Shown here piece by piece: positions 54,801-62,645 of a stretch of DNA of 64,000 nt. This stretch comes from Parus major (Eukaryota; Chordata; Aves; Passeriformes; Paridae). How positions within the stretch are numbered: position 1 is the first letter of the stretch; each line of letters opens with the position of its first letter. The notes beneath the pieces were generated by a model. It was not told the origin of the DNA and did not search any database. It saw only the letters and a program-made list of their open reading frames with translations. A program made the translations under genes and the position numbers. Location of the stretch: positions 39,395,669 to 39,459,668 of the forward strand of contig NC_031773.1 in assembly GCF_001522545.3 (NCBI RefSeq). Direction: 5' to 3'.

Positions 54801-57453
54801 CAGAAATAAAACTATGTAATTGAAGCATATAGCATTATATAGAATTTATTATTTTGACCCCAAATTTCAATGAAAATTGTTAAGCAATTCAGTTTAACAG
54901 AAACAAGTTTGACAGAATCGGGCACCTACATCTGGACATAAAATAGTTACTAAAAACAGCACACAAAGCTCTTCATGTTCTTTATGCCTTCAAATATCTT
55001 AGGTCTGTATTTTTTCAAAGTTTATCAGTATTTTATAGTAACTTGGGTTTACTAACAATGTTTGAATAAAGTCGCAGGAATTTGAGAAACAGGGGTTGCA
55101 TCTTTTGCAAAACCAAAACCCAGAAAGGACCTTCCCAACCCACAAATATTGTTGATCTGATTTGTTTAAAATAAAACAATACAGCATCTCCAAAGGTGCT
55201 TTGAGTGTCATTGTTCTGCAGGTGGCTGTTCTTATATACAACTTGAAAAGATGCACAAAGTATGTAAGACAATTTAAAAGAGACTTTGCAAGAGTTATCA
55301 AAACTGAACTGATTTTATCAGTGCACTATTTGACTTTGCTCATTCATGCAGGCTGCATTAGAGAAGGAATGGCTAACTCTAGATTCCACCCGTTTCCCTT
55401 CAAAAACACTCCTGCTCTCAAACCAGCTGCACTGGCCAAAGGTAACATGTCACAGAAACAACTTAGTCTTCAGTCTTTATTCATTCCTTAAGGATATGCT
55501 ATTCTGGGGTGATTAATATGACAATTTAGTGACTTAAAAACACAATTACTTTCAGAAGTCTCAGACTTCCTCCTCATCTCCAGATGCAATTTTTCTTTTA
55601 AATTTTCTTTCATTTGCTTATTTTTTTCTTTATTTTGGATTTATTTCAACACTTTACTTCACAGTAGCAGAAAAAAAGATGATGTGCTTCATCTGCACAT
55701 TTGGCAATGGATTAAAAATTGCTAGTTGACAAACTAAAAATACTAAGATCTGCATTATATGACAACAGCTGAATGTTTTCAAAACAGCTAAAGGTCATCG
55801 AACTGTAATGTCTACTAGATATTTGATAAACTTTGAAGTTTTGGCTTTTTGTTTTTGTAGGGTTTTGTATTCTTTTTTCGAGCATTGTATTACTAATGTT
55901 TTGTTTCCTACAATTAAGAGAAAGGAGTCTTATAAATATACAATTATATTTGGGGATGTTAAGTGTAACTAAAGTCACCTTTTTGTCCTATTTAGTTGGT
56001 TGAAAGTAATGTCTGTAATGGAATGAGCATATCACCATTAAGACTCCTTTCAGTTATAGTGATAAACTCTGCAAACCCTGGTGCAGGTTTTTCTGCACAT
56101 TTTAAACTCAAACTTATGGGGATAATCAGCTGCATTCCTTTTCTTTCTCTAAGAAGTTTTCTAGGCCTTCAGATTCCAGTGGACATTCAAATAGTTTGCC
56201 ATTAACACCACAAGAGATTTGGCAGTGTGCTAATAGGCCACATTCATATTCAGCAGAAAAAATCCATTTTCATAGCAGGTAAGTTAAATGATATTGTTTT
56301 AAATTGTATTTAGTTCATTTGGATTTGACAAAAAATAAAAAAAAGAAGAGACTATTTTCTTATGCTTTTGCTACTTTTGATTAGTGTGATATTACTGGAG
56401 TTAAAATGTATTTACTTTCTAAAACTATTATAAATAATATAATAATAAATTATAAATAAATAAACTAAAAATAAAAATATTAAGTTTATTTGTTATTTTT
56501 TCATTGACTACCTTCATAATTAGGAATATAAGAATATATATGTGTAGTTTTATTTATTTAGGTTTGACTATAAATCATAGAACTTCTATTTTTTCATATG
56601 TTATTAAATAGATGTTGAAATTGAGATCTTTAAGACTAGATAAAGATTAAAAGAGATTTCTTAAACAGCTGCATTCTGTGAAAGAACTGAAATATGCTTC
56701 AAGTAATTGAAATGTAAACATTTCAAATTGATGGCAGATTTTATTACTTTCCAAGATAAAACCTTCATGGAGTATTAAAATGGATTTTTTTGTTTTTGTA
56801 TCATTTCCAAGCTTTAAAAGTGCTTTAAAAAGGCACAAACAAGTTGCAGAATAACAAAGGCTGCAAAATAGTGTAACTCCAGACCTTTTTTTATTTACTT
56901 GCTTTTCAGAACATCTCTTTTACTTTGTTTCCAGGTCAGGGAAGGAAATAATGTCAGAGCTTTCTAACTGTAAAGAAAAAAAGGAATTTTTATTTATGTC
57001 TGAAAAAGAAAAGAAAATATCAGAAGAATGGTATGTTATTTACACTGTGATATTCCAAGAATAGGTATAGCATGGTTGGCTGTTGTTGCTTGCTTTTTGT
57101 AAGTTTCACTTTTGAACAATCTCTGTTTTCTACCAAAGTAAAAATTATTGTAATTATTTTTTTAAGTGTCTGAGAAACTATCTTAATAAGTTGCAATAAT
57201 GTAATATTAAGAAAAGAATTGCAGCTATCTCTGTAACTCAGAAAGTTTCATACTGTGGATCAGTACTACACACCAGTATTCTTTTTGAAAAGTGTATTAT
57301 ACAATAATATGCAGCTGGTGTAACATAATACATGTGAAATATTTAGTAAGTTATTTTCTTCCCTTAGGGGTTTTAAGAATATTTCTACTGTGCAGCTAAT
57401 GCTGAAGAGGGCCCATAGAATGAAACCTAAAAAATACAGTAATAAAAGTTTAG
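3268..57453 (+). CDS. LRRIQ1: LRRIQ1, leucine-rich repeats and IQ motif containing 1 (spliced; 21 coding exons found, 3' end missing)
   Basis: Joining the exons listed below gives about 1351 codons with no stop and with matching phase at every junction. Order of parts: acidic N-terminus (residues 1-165); coiled-coil rich in Glu, Lys and Arg (about 170-395) holding IQ motif 1 (about 268-284, AAVKIQARFRAFLVRKK); a polar low-complexity linker to 650; SDS22-like leucine-rich repeats (about 651-930); a helical cap and linker (930-1132); IQ motifs 2 and 3 (about 1137-1153 and 1174-1190); a basic tail with the conserved EKEKKISEEW block. This order, and the local similarity to human LRRIQ1 as I remember it, identify the gene. 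The human protein is about 1722 residues, with a longer exon after the first IQ motif and a longer C-terminus. Family knowledge: IQ motifs bind calmodulin-like proteins and SDS22-like repeats bind protein partners; the exact role is poorly defined, with expression mainly in ciliated cells and testis. No frameshift or broken splice site suggests decay. Confidence 0.93.
4576..4687 (+). CDS. LRRIQ1: LRRIQ1 exon 3
   Basis: A T-rich tract ending in TTTAG precedes 4576 and the donor GTAAGC follows 4687. It encodes ISDDLPESILSYL and then VILQDLEDEQ, blocks that match the conserved LPES...ILQDLED part of LRRIQ1. It ends one base into a codon. Confidence 0.9.
5644..5714 (+). CDS. LRRIQ1: LRRIQ1 exon 4
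   Basis: The acceptor is CCTTTAG and the donor GTATTT. It joins exon 3 at phase 1 and encodes an acidic and serine-rich stretch (DIYEVVSSHASESNEDSK), ending at a full codon. Confidence 0.8.
6890..6992 (+). CDS. LRRIQ1: LRRIQ1 exon 5
   Basis: The acceptor is ATGTTAG and the donor GTAAGC. It encodes ILLGGENEDLQLATTPDY and an acidic tail, and ends one base into a codon that is completed in exon 6. It matches the family's ATPD-type stretch. Confidence 0.82.
7655..7863 (+). CDS. LRRIQ1: LRRIQ1 exon 6 (start of coiled-coil)
   Basis: The acceptor is TGATTAG and the donor GTAAGG. It encodes LAHCEVEEKCRTALELEDEK, where the CEVEEKC block is conserved in the family, then a Glu/Lys/Arg-rich helix likely to form a coiled-coil. 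It joins exon 5 at phase 1 and ends in phase 0. Confidence 0.9.
9741..9815 (+). CDS. LRRIQ1: LRRIQ1 exon 7 (coiled-coil)
   Basis: The acceptor TGTTGTGCAG precedes 9741 and the donor GTAAGG follows. It is 25 codons in phase 0 (KRQAAIEDELQKEEEAWRNK), continuing the charged helix. Confidence 0.88.
10001..11251 (+). CDS. LRRIQ1: LRRIQ1 exon 8 (large exon: coiled-coil, IQ motif 1, polar linker)
   Basis: The acceptor GGCCTAG precedes 10001 and the donor CAG|GTAACT is at 11251/11252. It holds 417 codons in phase 0. IQ motif 1 lies at about 10103-10159 (AAVKIQARFRAFLVRKK). It is followed by a long Glu/Lys/Arg helix to about 10460, then a polar linker rich in Ser, Asn and Asp. A 48-base tandem duplication at 10751-10846 repeats 16 residues in frame. 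The end (KKRINWMNTCKSWFKIYDEN...) leads into the leucine-rich repeats. The linker is shorter than in the human protein. Confidence 0.95.
11405..11428. repeat. perfect AT inverted repeat (10-base arms, 4-base loop)
   Basis: TATAATATTT is followed by TTAT and then AAATATTATA, its exact reverse complement. The flanks are further AT dyads to about 11453. It can form a hairpin or cruciform. Confidence 0.75.
12018..12170 (+). CDS. LRRIQ1: LRRIQ1 exon 9 (leucine-rich repeats)
   Basis: The acceptor is CATGTAG and the donor GTACCA. It holds 51 codons in phase 0. LQVLTLRRCGLIALEGLSNC and the following KDLKYINVEE show the 22-residue SDS22-like pattern. Confidence 0.93.
13350..13500 (+). CDS. LRRIQ1: LRRIQ1 exon 10 (leucine-rich repeats)
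   Basis: The acceptor TTATTGCAG precedes 13350 and the donor GTAAGA follows. Two repeats are visible: LCILILNKNSLSSVCGLDGC and LQNLELSYNRITRIG. It ends in phase 1. Confidence 0.93.
17249..17442 (+). CDS. LRRIQ1: LRRIQ1 exon 11 (leucine-rich repeats)
   Basis: The acceptor is ATTTTCAG and the donor GTAAAA. It encodes three repeats in register, including LQQLIVDHNQLISTKGL, LIHLDCSFNHLTQVEGIENC and LQVLKLQGNNLQE. Phase 1 in, phase 0 out. Confidence 0.93.
18330..18457 (+). CDS. LRRIQ1: LRRIQ1 exon 12 (leucine-rich repeats)
   Basis: The acceptor is TCTATTTAG and the donor GTAAGT. It encodes LRELYLDDNSISSLRMLSLY and LQILLLSQNR, two further repeats. It ends two bases into a codon. Confidence 0.92.
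18458..24516 (+). other. LRRIQ1 intron between exons 12 and 13 (6.1 kb)
   Basis: AT-rich, with short (TA)n tracts near 19141-19157 and 22687-22704. No gene, RNA or mobile element recognised. Confidence 0.7.
24517..24590 (+). CDS. LRRIQ1: LRRIQ1 exon 13 (leucine-rich repeat)
   Basis: The acceptor is TGTTCTTAG and the donor GTGAGT. The short exon encodes LIDLVPLNSFVFLEKLDIKN and NCLS, the next repeat. Phases 2 and 1 fit its neighbours. Confidence 0.9.
24887..24980 (+). CDS. LRRIQ1: LRRIQ1 exon 14 (last leucine-rich repeat)
   Basis: The acceptor is TATTACAG and the donor GTAAGC. It encodes DLKDVHTWFSGCHKLKELSL and SGNPLLQEKNW; the SGNPL ending is typical of the last SDS22-like repeat before the cap. 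Confidence 0.92.
24981..27697 (+). other. LRRIQ1 intron between exons 14 and 15
   Basis: AT-rich intron. The only repeat I recognise is an old minus-strand CR1 piece near 25497-25590. Confidence 0.65.
25497..25590 (-). mobile_element. short old CR1 fragment, minus strand
   Basis: Read on the minus strand it encodes SNEASRSRVVIIPLGLALVR, close to the NGEASRSRAGIVPLYLALVR of the CR1 copy at 62060-62120. On the plus strand it shows GTGTGGCCTCACTAGTGC and CCTGCTGGCC, familiar from CR1. Edges are uncertain. Confidence 0.65.
27698..27874 (+). CDS. LRRIQ1: LRRIQ1 exon 15 (C-terminal LRR cap)
   Basis: A T-run and CTTAAG precede 27698 and the donor GTACGT follows 27874. SSMLEILPSLQLLNGEVL has the LP.L..LNG signature of a leucine-rich-repeat cap. 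A helix with CQVQIAETIQLKKKAAELE follows. Phase 2 to phase 2. Confidence 0.9.
29430..30126 (+). mobile_element. old CR1 LINE fragment (3' part)
   Basis: It has the CR1 landmarks in order: a degraded region around 29655-29700 reading like the post-reverse-transcriptase FNKDKCKVLYL stretch (AACAAGGACAAGTGCAAAGT), then GGACATAAGGAGAAACCTTT, GGCTGCCTGGAGTAGTTGTG, GTTGGACCAGAGACCTCC and the end TTATGATTCTATG. Heavily mutated, with no usable frame. Confidence 0.8.
31859..31915. repeat. A-rich (CAAA)n low-complexity patch
   Basis: A run of A and C with AAAC units around a run of about 12 A. Confidence 0.7.
33192..33237. repeat. perfect 23-base tandem duplication
   Basis: Copies at 33192-33214 and 33215-33237 are identical; each starts TTATGGTGGTTAG. 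Confidence 0.9.
34870..35346 (+). CDS. LRRIQ1: LRRIQ1 exon 16 (post-LRR linker)
   Basis: A long T tract ending TTTCCCAG precedes 34870 and the donor GTGAGA follows 35346. It encodes 158 full codons. The start (CWYFNQLMKLSIKHRYVHEY) corresponds to the human linker after the repeats. The rest is a polar, probably disordered stretch. Confidence 0.9.
35347..37322 (+). other. LRRIQ1 intron between exons 16 and 17
   Basis: AT-rich, with a T/G-rich low-complexity stretch at about 36890-36970. Nothing else recognised. Confidence 0.65.
37323..37461 (+). CDS. LRRIQ1: LRRIQ1 exon 17 (IQ motif 2, first part of IQ motif 3)
   Basis: The acceptor TCCATGAG precedes 37323; phase fixes this choice over the nearby CAGCAG. 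The donor is GTTGGT, weaker than the rest. AASLIQSFWRQYHAQRK is IQ motif 2. The exon ends in AATVIQ, the first half of IQ motif 3. Confidence 0.88.
37462..39902 (+). other. LRRIQ1 intron between exons 17 and 18
   Basis: AT-rich, no repeat or gene recognised. Confidence 0.65.
39903..40022 (+). CDS. LRRIQ1: LRRIQ1 exon 18 (second part of IQ motif 3)
   Basis: The acceptor is GTTTAG and the donor GTAAGC. It holds 40 codons in phase 0. AFWKGFLLRKKLASAL completes IQ motif 3, followed by an acidic stretch (VEDEYEEINVDAF) conserved in the family. Confidence 0.92.
43348..45118 (-). other. unrecognised minus-strand coding-like segments (possible nested gene, pseudogene or retrocopy)
   Basis: Three minus-strand stretches have protein-like composition. 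45078-44869: open to a stop and preceded by a strong acceptor TTATTTTTTCAG; it reads GTDCNNPLPSPEHLRQLENE and ends HSLKKD. 44000-43674: preceded by ATACAG; includes KMGPYTYSVVIAQGKQ and FYDLGQFRHFAFGSHHIYIK. 43680-43348: reads HGWTADEWLP, then a stop, then CRLEFSKVHMKDVKISLN and GFGNGWELIWIQEG. The second and third are in different frames and the third has an internal stop, so an intact gene across all three is not possible. I do not recognise the family. Confidence 0.3.
45765..45817 (+). repeat. (GATA)n microsatellite, about 13 units
   Basis: An uninterrupted GATA run preceded by TTTTGG and followed by GGTTGTGG. Likely length-polymorphic. Confidence 0.97.
46085..47040 (+). mobile_element. 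old CR1 LINE fragment (reverse-transcriptase region)
   Basis: It follows the CR1 RT region in order: AACAGATAGGATGCATCC, TGACTGGAAAAGGGCAGACA, a GAACTAGAAGCC-type NYRP remnant, the TATGGGCTGGG stretch, ATGGTGCTGTATTGAGGGCAG, and the GCCAAGAGCAAGTGCAAAGT post-RT motif. Many stops and indels. It lacks the usual 3' tail. Confidence 0.8.
48579..48600. repeat. (TA)n microsatellite
   Basis: About 11 uninterrupted AT units. Confidence 0.9.
49756..49945. other. GC-richer island in the intron, identity unknown
   Basis: About 190 bases richer in G and C than the surroundings (GCCAGGAGCCAAGAGAG, GGGCTGGCTGTGAG, CGCCACACCCCCTCCC). It could be an old repeat such as a solo LTR remnant or a conserved non-coding element. 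I see no terminal repeats or site duplication. Confidence 0.25.
53055..53130. repeat. TTTG/TTGG low-complexity stretch
   Basis: Almost only T and G with TTTG repeats ending in a T-run of 13. Confidence 0.8.
55352..55441 (+). CDS. LRRIQ1: LRRIQ1 exon 19
   Basis: The acceptor is CATTCATGCAG and the donor GTAACA. It encodes 30 codons in phase 0, AALEKEWLTLDSTRFPSKTL then LLSNQLHWPK, almost the same as the human block. It lies 15.3 kb after exon 18 and is easy to miss because the other frame is also open. Confidence 0.93.
56154..56278 (+). CDS. LRRIQ1: LRRIQ1 exon 20 (acceptor uncertain)
   Basis: The donor CATAGCAG|GTAAGT is at 56278/56279. Reading back in the only fitting frame gives GHSNSLPLTPQEIWQCANRP, like the human NLPSNPAQAW block. 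The pyrimidine tract CCTTTTCTTTCTCTAAG favours a start at 56154. Starts at 56157 (second AAG) or 56130 (after ATAATCAG) also keep phase 0. Confidence 0.8.
56935..57030 (+). CDS. LRRIQ1: LRRIQ1 exon 21
   Basis: The acceptor TTGTTTCCAG precedes 56935 and the donor GTATGT follows 57030. It ends in FMSEKEKKISEEW, the EKEKKISEEW block shared with human LRRIQ1. Phase 2 on both sides. Confidence 0.93.
57368..57453 (+). CDS. LRRIQ1: LRRIQ1 exon 22 (last exon found)
   Basis: The acceptor is TCCCTTAG and the donor GTAAGT. It encodes GFKNISTVQLMLKRAHRMKP and KKYSNKSL, basic, matching the human segment after EEW. A good donor follows, so at least one more exon is expected. Confidence 0.92.
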
Positions 57454-60400
57454 GTAAGTCAACAATTAAAATAATAGTTATGTTGATATAGTTTTTCCAT
57501 TCTTAAAATAGTGTTTCTCTTTTAAAAACTTTGCTTGTACAGCATTAAACATTAATTTGAATAAAGGTGAAGTGTGATTCAGTAAAAACAACTCAGTTTA
57601 AATCAACATATTTAGATTTTAAAAACCATTTTACTGGATTTTGAAATTGAATATTTGACAGCTATGGAAAACAGAAATTTTATTTCTCCCTCTTCATGTA
57701 TCTCTTTTTCTATCTGTGGAATTGGTATTTCTGCATGTTGTGCTTCTTATTTTCTTCTTTGGAAAATCTTAGGTTAAAAATTTTGACTTATGCAAGATCT
57801 ATTCATGAAGACAACAGTTTGATATGCATGAAAGTAAATCATTAATTTTTTTAAATTATATAGTAACTCTGGAAATAGGTAAAGCTTATCCAGCTTCTCA
57901 TCCAGTTGTGTTCTGGTTCTCAGGTACTTCTAATGTCAATGAACCTTTCTTAGAATCATTAATTGTGAATATGATATGCTAATAGAAATGTTGCTGGCAT
58001 ATATTAATAAACATATTAGTCAAATACTGATAATACAAAAACCATTTAAACATTTAATTTAGTTGACAGTAAGACCTAACACTAAATGATCTTTAGAAAA
58101 TGCACCTTTATTTACTTCTAATTTGTATCACAAGTTACGCTCTTCTGCATCGCTTTGCAAATTCTATATTAAGTGTTCTATATTAAGTGTTGAAAATATC
58201 AAAAGAAGTCTTCCTCTTTGAAGGGAATCAGCCTACAGATATTTTTAGGCAAAGTTTTTTTATGTATATTTTTTTCTGCTCTAAATACCATGCCCATGAG
58301 TAAGACTAAATATGACAAAATGATCTATAGTTAAAAAAATAATAAAAGGGGTAGGCAACAGAAAGACATATAATCAGCAAACCATGCTTTGTGGAAAGGA
58401 GTATATGGATAAGAGGCTATTATATTGAACTCTTCATAGCATTCCATGGTGCCCTAGCATGTTACCTTATTAAAAAAAAAAAGTGTCTGGTGTGCAGCTG
58501 ACATTTTTTATATATATTCCATTTTCTGTCCTTTGTATAATTTTTCAATGAATAAAACTTAGTAGGTTATATCTTCTTTTATCCATATGCTGTCTGTCTT
58601 ATGTTAGTAATTAATCCAGTCATAGATGTCTGATTGAGCATATCAAATTTGCTATCCCATTTTTGTTGTAGTTCTAATGGATTCCTTGGATATGTTTATG
58701 TTCACTTTGTTCAGATTATTCAATATGATGTATGGATGTTGAGCTTTTTAATGTAGTGCTTGGAATATTCTCAAAGTACATTGCTAAAAAGTACATTGAA
58801 AAAACTTTTGCCTAATGTTTTTATAGTTTCAAATTTTCTCCTCTTGACACTACCTCATATAGAATTTTTTTGTCTTTCTGACTATTACATCAAACACAAA
58901 AATAACCTGTGTATATAATTTTCCTGTATGGGTTTCTTTGTCAGTCATTAAAATCAGAGGGTTTTTTTTTAGATGAACAGAAAGCATAGTTTCCAATACC
59001 AAAAAAAAATTGACTGAAAATATTTCACTCCATCCCTTTTCAGTAAAAAGGTTATCAAGCTGAATATTCTGTCTCATACAACACACTGACAGTCAGTCCT
59101 TCCTTGGTCAGTATGGAAATTAATAATGGAAATTGATAATGGAAATTATCAATCAAAACAAGTATTTTTATATTTAATTGATCTTAAAGCTCTGATCTTA
59201 CACTAAAAAAAAAAAAGATCCTGATAAAATATTCTCTATGTGGAAAGAATTTCCACATATATAATTATGTTTTCCATCAGGTACATCCTCTGAAAGTGGT
59301 GAAAGTAAATCATGGTCTTTTTGAGGGTCTGCTAGAACAGAGGGACTTTTCAGCATTTAAATTAGAGTGGATACACCTTATCCTGAGGCTAGCCAGTTCC
59401 AGATCAGGAAACCAGATCCATTAGGCTGCGAGTATCTTTCCCAGATCTCTGTGTAGTACAGCCCATGTTAGGTTACTCATAGCAATTTCAGTGTAACCAT
59501 GGAGAGACAGTTCACACTCTTCTGCAATTGCTTTGAGTTTAACCCTACTGAAGCAGGAATTACAAGAGAGATTTTATTCCTTGTAGTATTCAAGAGCAGA
59601 CTGAAATTCATCTGAATAAGTAGATGTCAACATTGTCTTTTAATGCTCCCATAGAAATTACCATCCCATTGCCTTCATCTCCACTGAAATGATGTTCATC
59701 TATCTTGTGCTTTGTGATGCTGCATGTGGAAAGTTGTAGGATTTAGTTTTAGCAATACAATTTCTGTTCGTTCTTTTGGATTTCCAGGTCTTCAGTGTTA
59801 CAATTGCAACTGTTTCCTTTTTAGCTTTCTAATTTAAAGTAGTGGAAGTGCCAACTAGAAGAAAATAATTTTGTTTGTGATAAACATTCATACCCACCAG
59901 ACAGTAAGTAATCAGCAGCCACTTAGAAGTGGAAATTTTAAGGTCTAAAGAAGCAATTTTTGATGTTATATCTACTTACACCTCTGACTTAGAAGCAAAA
60001 CTTAAAGCTTTGAGAAAATGTAAAGCAACAACAACTCTAGAGATTCTATATACAAATAAATTGTAACCTCTTCGCCTTAAACCTATAGTTTTTATATTGA
60101 GATTGCAGTATAATCCCAAACATCTTTTATATACTATTGATCATTCCATGTAAGGATCTCATTACTTGCAGGTAATGATAATTACCTAATTACTTGCAGG
60201 CATTGATGGATCTTCTCGGAACAAACTAGCTGTCAGAGTTTGTTTTCTCATTCCATATACTGTCAAAGTCCTTTGCCTTACACCTGTGATTCACAAATGC
60301 AAAGTGTTAAACCAGCTTACATTCAGAGAGTTATACAGTTGCTCTTTAATATTGTCAAGATGTCTGCTGGGTTGGAACCTGGACTGGACAGCTCTGAACA

Positions 60401-61396
60401 GCTGTGATCCTTAATATATTCAGGTCTGGAAATTTATTCCTTTTTATTTTCCATATAAAAGATTTGCCTTCTACAGGTGCAACAGTGATGGTATCCATTT
60501 GATAATTATAGAAGTCCACGTCTGAGTTAGTCATCTGCATTGTTTTATGGAAAGAAATTTCTTCTTAAAACATAATTCAAAAACAGGCTACTTGAGTCTC
60601 ACTGTAAAAGCACTTATAGTTCTCCATTGCCTAGACACAAAAGCTGGAGTGACTTGCTGAAATACAAAGTTAAACTCTAGATATGTAGAAGTAACTGAGA
60701 AGTATCTTACCTCATATGTCTAGCCACATATTTTCTCAGTAAAGAAAAAAAGATGGAAAATACTAGCAAGTGCACCGAATCCTGTGGTTTGTATTGCAAG
60801 GCAGAGAGAACTTAAAGTAGCATAACCTTATAACAGGGAGTGATTCAAGAAAGGCTTATATTGCAGCAGACCAGTCCCAACAGCTAATGGCCTTAAGGCC
60901 TGTATGCCCTAATCCACTGCTATTATGTATGCTTGTTGATATAGTTAAAAAAAGTTGTGGCCTGCATTTTAATGATACTAAATGTATGCTGTGTCTGCTT
61001 CTATATATTTGTACTATACAGTAAGATAATACAAAAAGTGTGGGCAAGAAACCAGAAAATTTGCAGCCAAGTAAAACTGGCATAATGTCAAAAATATTCT
61101 TTTAACCTGGATGAATAATATTCTATAAGAATTCTAATTCAAAATCTAAATACAGTAGACATGATTGCGCCTCACTGTGCTTAAGTGGCTGTGACTCATA
61201 ACAATCTTAGCTTCCTAAAAATGTCTTGGCACAATAGTACCAAGTTTCTTGCTTAACTTGGAATTTCCCTCATCCTGTGGATTTTATATTAGCCTCTCAG
61301 TTAACTTATTTTTCTTTCAAGATAGCTGAAAACTTGTCTCTCCTACACTAGTGTATTACTTGTTTAACCTTTTAATCTCCAAAAAAAGTTATTGTG
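57454..61396 (+). other. intron or 3' flank after the last exon found
   Basis: A good donor opens this stretch, so it should be intronic at least at its start. It has a tandem TCTATATTAAGTGT pair near 58163-58192 and an ATAATGGAAATT triplet near 59115-59150. The part at 59300-60540 is somewhat less AT-rich but has no convincing coding frame. Confidence 0.55.
59281..59324 (+). CDS. weak candidate terminal exon A of LRRIQ1
   Basis: TTTCCATCAG precedes 59281. In the phase left by exon 22 it reads GTSSESGESKSWSF and then TGA. The short Ser/Lys/Trp tail loosely recalls the human C-terminus, but the roughly 130 residues expected before it are absent. It may be chance. Confidence 0.15.
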
Positions 61397-62645
61397 TCAG
61401 TGGATCAGGCCCAGCCAGCATGGGTTCAGAAAAAGCAGGTCCTGCTTTGACCAACCTGATCTCATTTTATGACCAGGTGACTCACCTGGTGGAGGAGGGA
61501 AAGGTTGTGGATGTTGTCTACCTGGACTTTGGTGAAGCCTTTGATACTTCCTCCCACAGCATTGTCCTGGAGAAGCTGACTTGGACAGGTGTACTCTTTA
61601 CTGGATTAAAAACTGTCTGGATGGCCAGGCCCACAGAGTGGTAGTGAATTGTGCTCAATCCCATTGGCAACTGGTGATTAGTGGGCTTCCCCAGAGCTCA
61701 GTATGGGGGCTGGGCCTGTTCCATCTCCTAATTGATGATGGGGATGGGGGCAGAATTGAAATTTACTCTCAGTAAATTTGCAGATGCCACTGATTTGATC
61801 TGCTGGAGAGCAGAAAGGCTCTGTAGGGGGATCTGGACAGGCTGGATTGATGGGTCAAGGCCAATTGCATGAGGTTCTACAAGGTGAAGTGCTGGGTCCT
61901 GCACTTGGATCAGAAAAAGCTCCAGGCAGTGCTGCAGGTTTAGGAAACAGTGACTGGAGAGCAGTGCAAAGGAAAAGAAGCTGGGGATGCTGGTTGACAG
62001 CAGCTGATGAGCCAGAGTGTGCCCACATGGCCAAGGCCAATGGCATCCTGGCCTGGATCAGCAATGGTGAGGCCAGCAGGAGCAGGGCAGGGATTGTCCC
62101 CTTGTATTTGGCACTGGTGAGACTGAGTCCTTGGGTGCTGTGTCCAGTTCTGGGCCCATGACTGCAGGAAAGACATCGAAGTGCTGGGAATGCCCAGAGA
62201 AGGGCAGCAAGGCTGGGGAAGGGTCAGGAGTACAGGTCCTATGAAGAGTGTCTGAGGGAGCTGGGGTTGTTTAGCCAGGAGGAGAGGAACCTTAGGGGAG
62301 ATCTTGCTCTGTACAGCTCCCTAAAAGGAGGCTGTAGCCAAGTGAGGGTTGGTCTCTTCTCCCAGGCAACCAGTGACAGGACAAGAAGAAATAGCCTCAA
62401 GCCAGAGTACCAGGGGAGGTTCACATTTGACATCAGGAAGAATTTTTTTTGTTGAAAGTGTATTTAAGCATTGGAACAGGCTGCCTAGGGAGATGGTGGA
62501 GTCACCTTCCCTGGAAGTATTCAGAAAATGACTGGATGTGACACTTAGTATTATGCTTTAGTTGACATGGTGGTGTTTGGGCAAACATTGTACTTAATGG
62601 TGTTGGAGGTCTTTTCCAACCTTAATGGTTCTATGATTCTATGGA
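61397..62645 (+). mobile_element. CR1 LINE, 5'-truncated, decayed reverse transcriptase plus 3' end
   Basis: It begins inside the reverse-transcriptase domain: LTNLISFYDQVTHLVEEGK and VDVVYLDFGEAFDTSSHSIV are in one frame (61450-61580), then frameshifts. The catalytic FADDT motif reads FADAT at about 61778-61792, so the second aspartate of the active site is lost. The 3' region is complete: GGCTGCCTAGGGAGATGGTG, CCTTCCCTGGAAGTATTCAG, GGTCTTTTCCAACC and the tail TTCTATGATTCTATGG. At about 1.25 kb it is the longest and best preserved CR1 here. Confidence 0.93.

Larger units (their letters stand above)
40023..55351 (+). other. LRRIQ1 intron between exons 18 and 19 (15.3 kb)
   Basis: The largest complete intron in the window. 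It contains a minus-strand coding-like cluster (43348-45118), a GATA microsatellite (45765-45817), an old CR1 copy (about 46085-47040), a (TA)n tract (48579-48600) and a TTTG-rich stretch (53055-53130). The rest is AT-rich DNA in which I recognise nothing. Confidence 0.75.
55442..57367 (+). other. LRRIQ1 introns between exons 19 and 22
   Basis: Three short introns: 55442-56153, 56279-56934 and 57031-57367. AT-rich, nothing recognised besides an AT-rich patch near 56420-56480. Confidence 0.7.

Noticed and set aside
57861..57875. A 15-base micro-exon (VTLEI) in phase with exon 22, ATATAG before and GTAAAG after
   Set aside because: It has weak splice context and no family support; such matches are expected by chance in several kilobases of AT-rich sequence.
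59300..60540. Coding-like minus-strand sequence, for example DFYNYQMDTITVAPVEGK at about 60520-60470
   Set aside because: More than one frame looks equally open, stops interrupt longer readings, and nothing matches a known protein.
61351..62176. Several open frames of 60-100 codons read as separate genes
   Set aside because: All lie in the CR1 element and are pieces of its decayed reverse transcriptase or antisense shadows.
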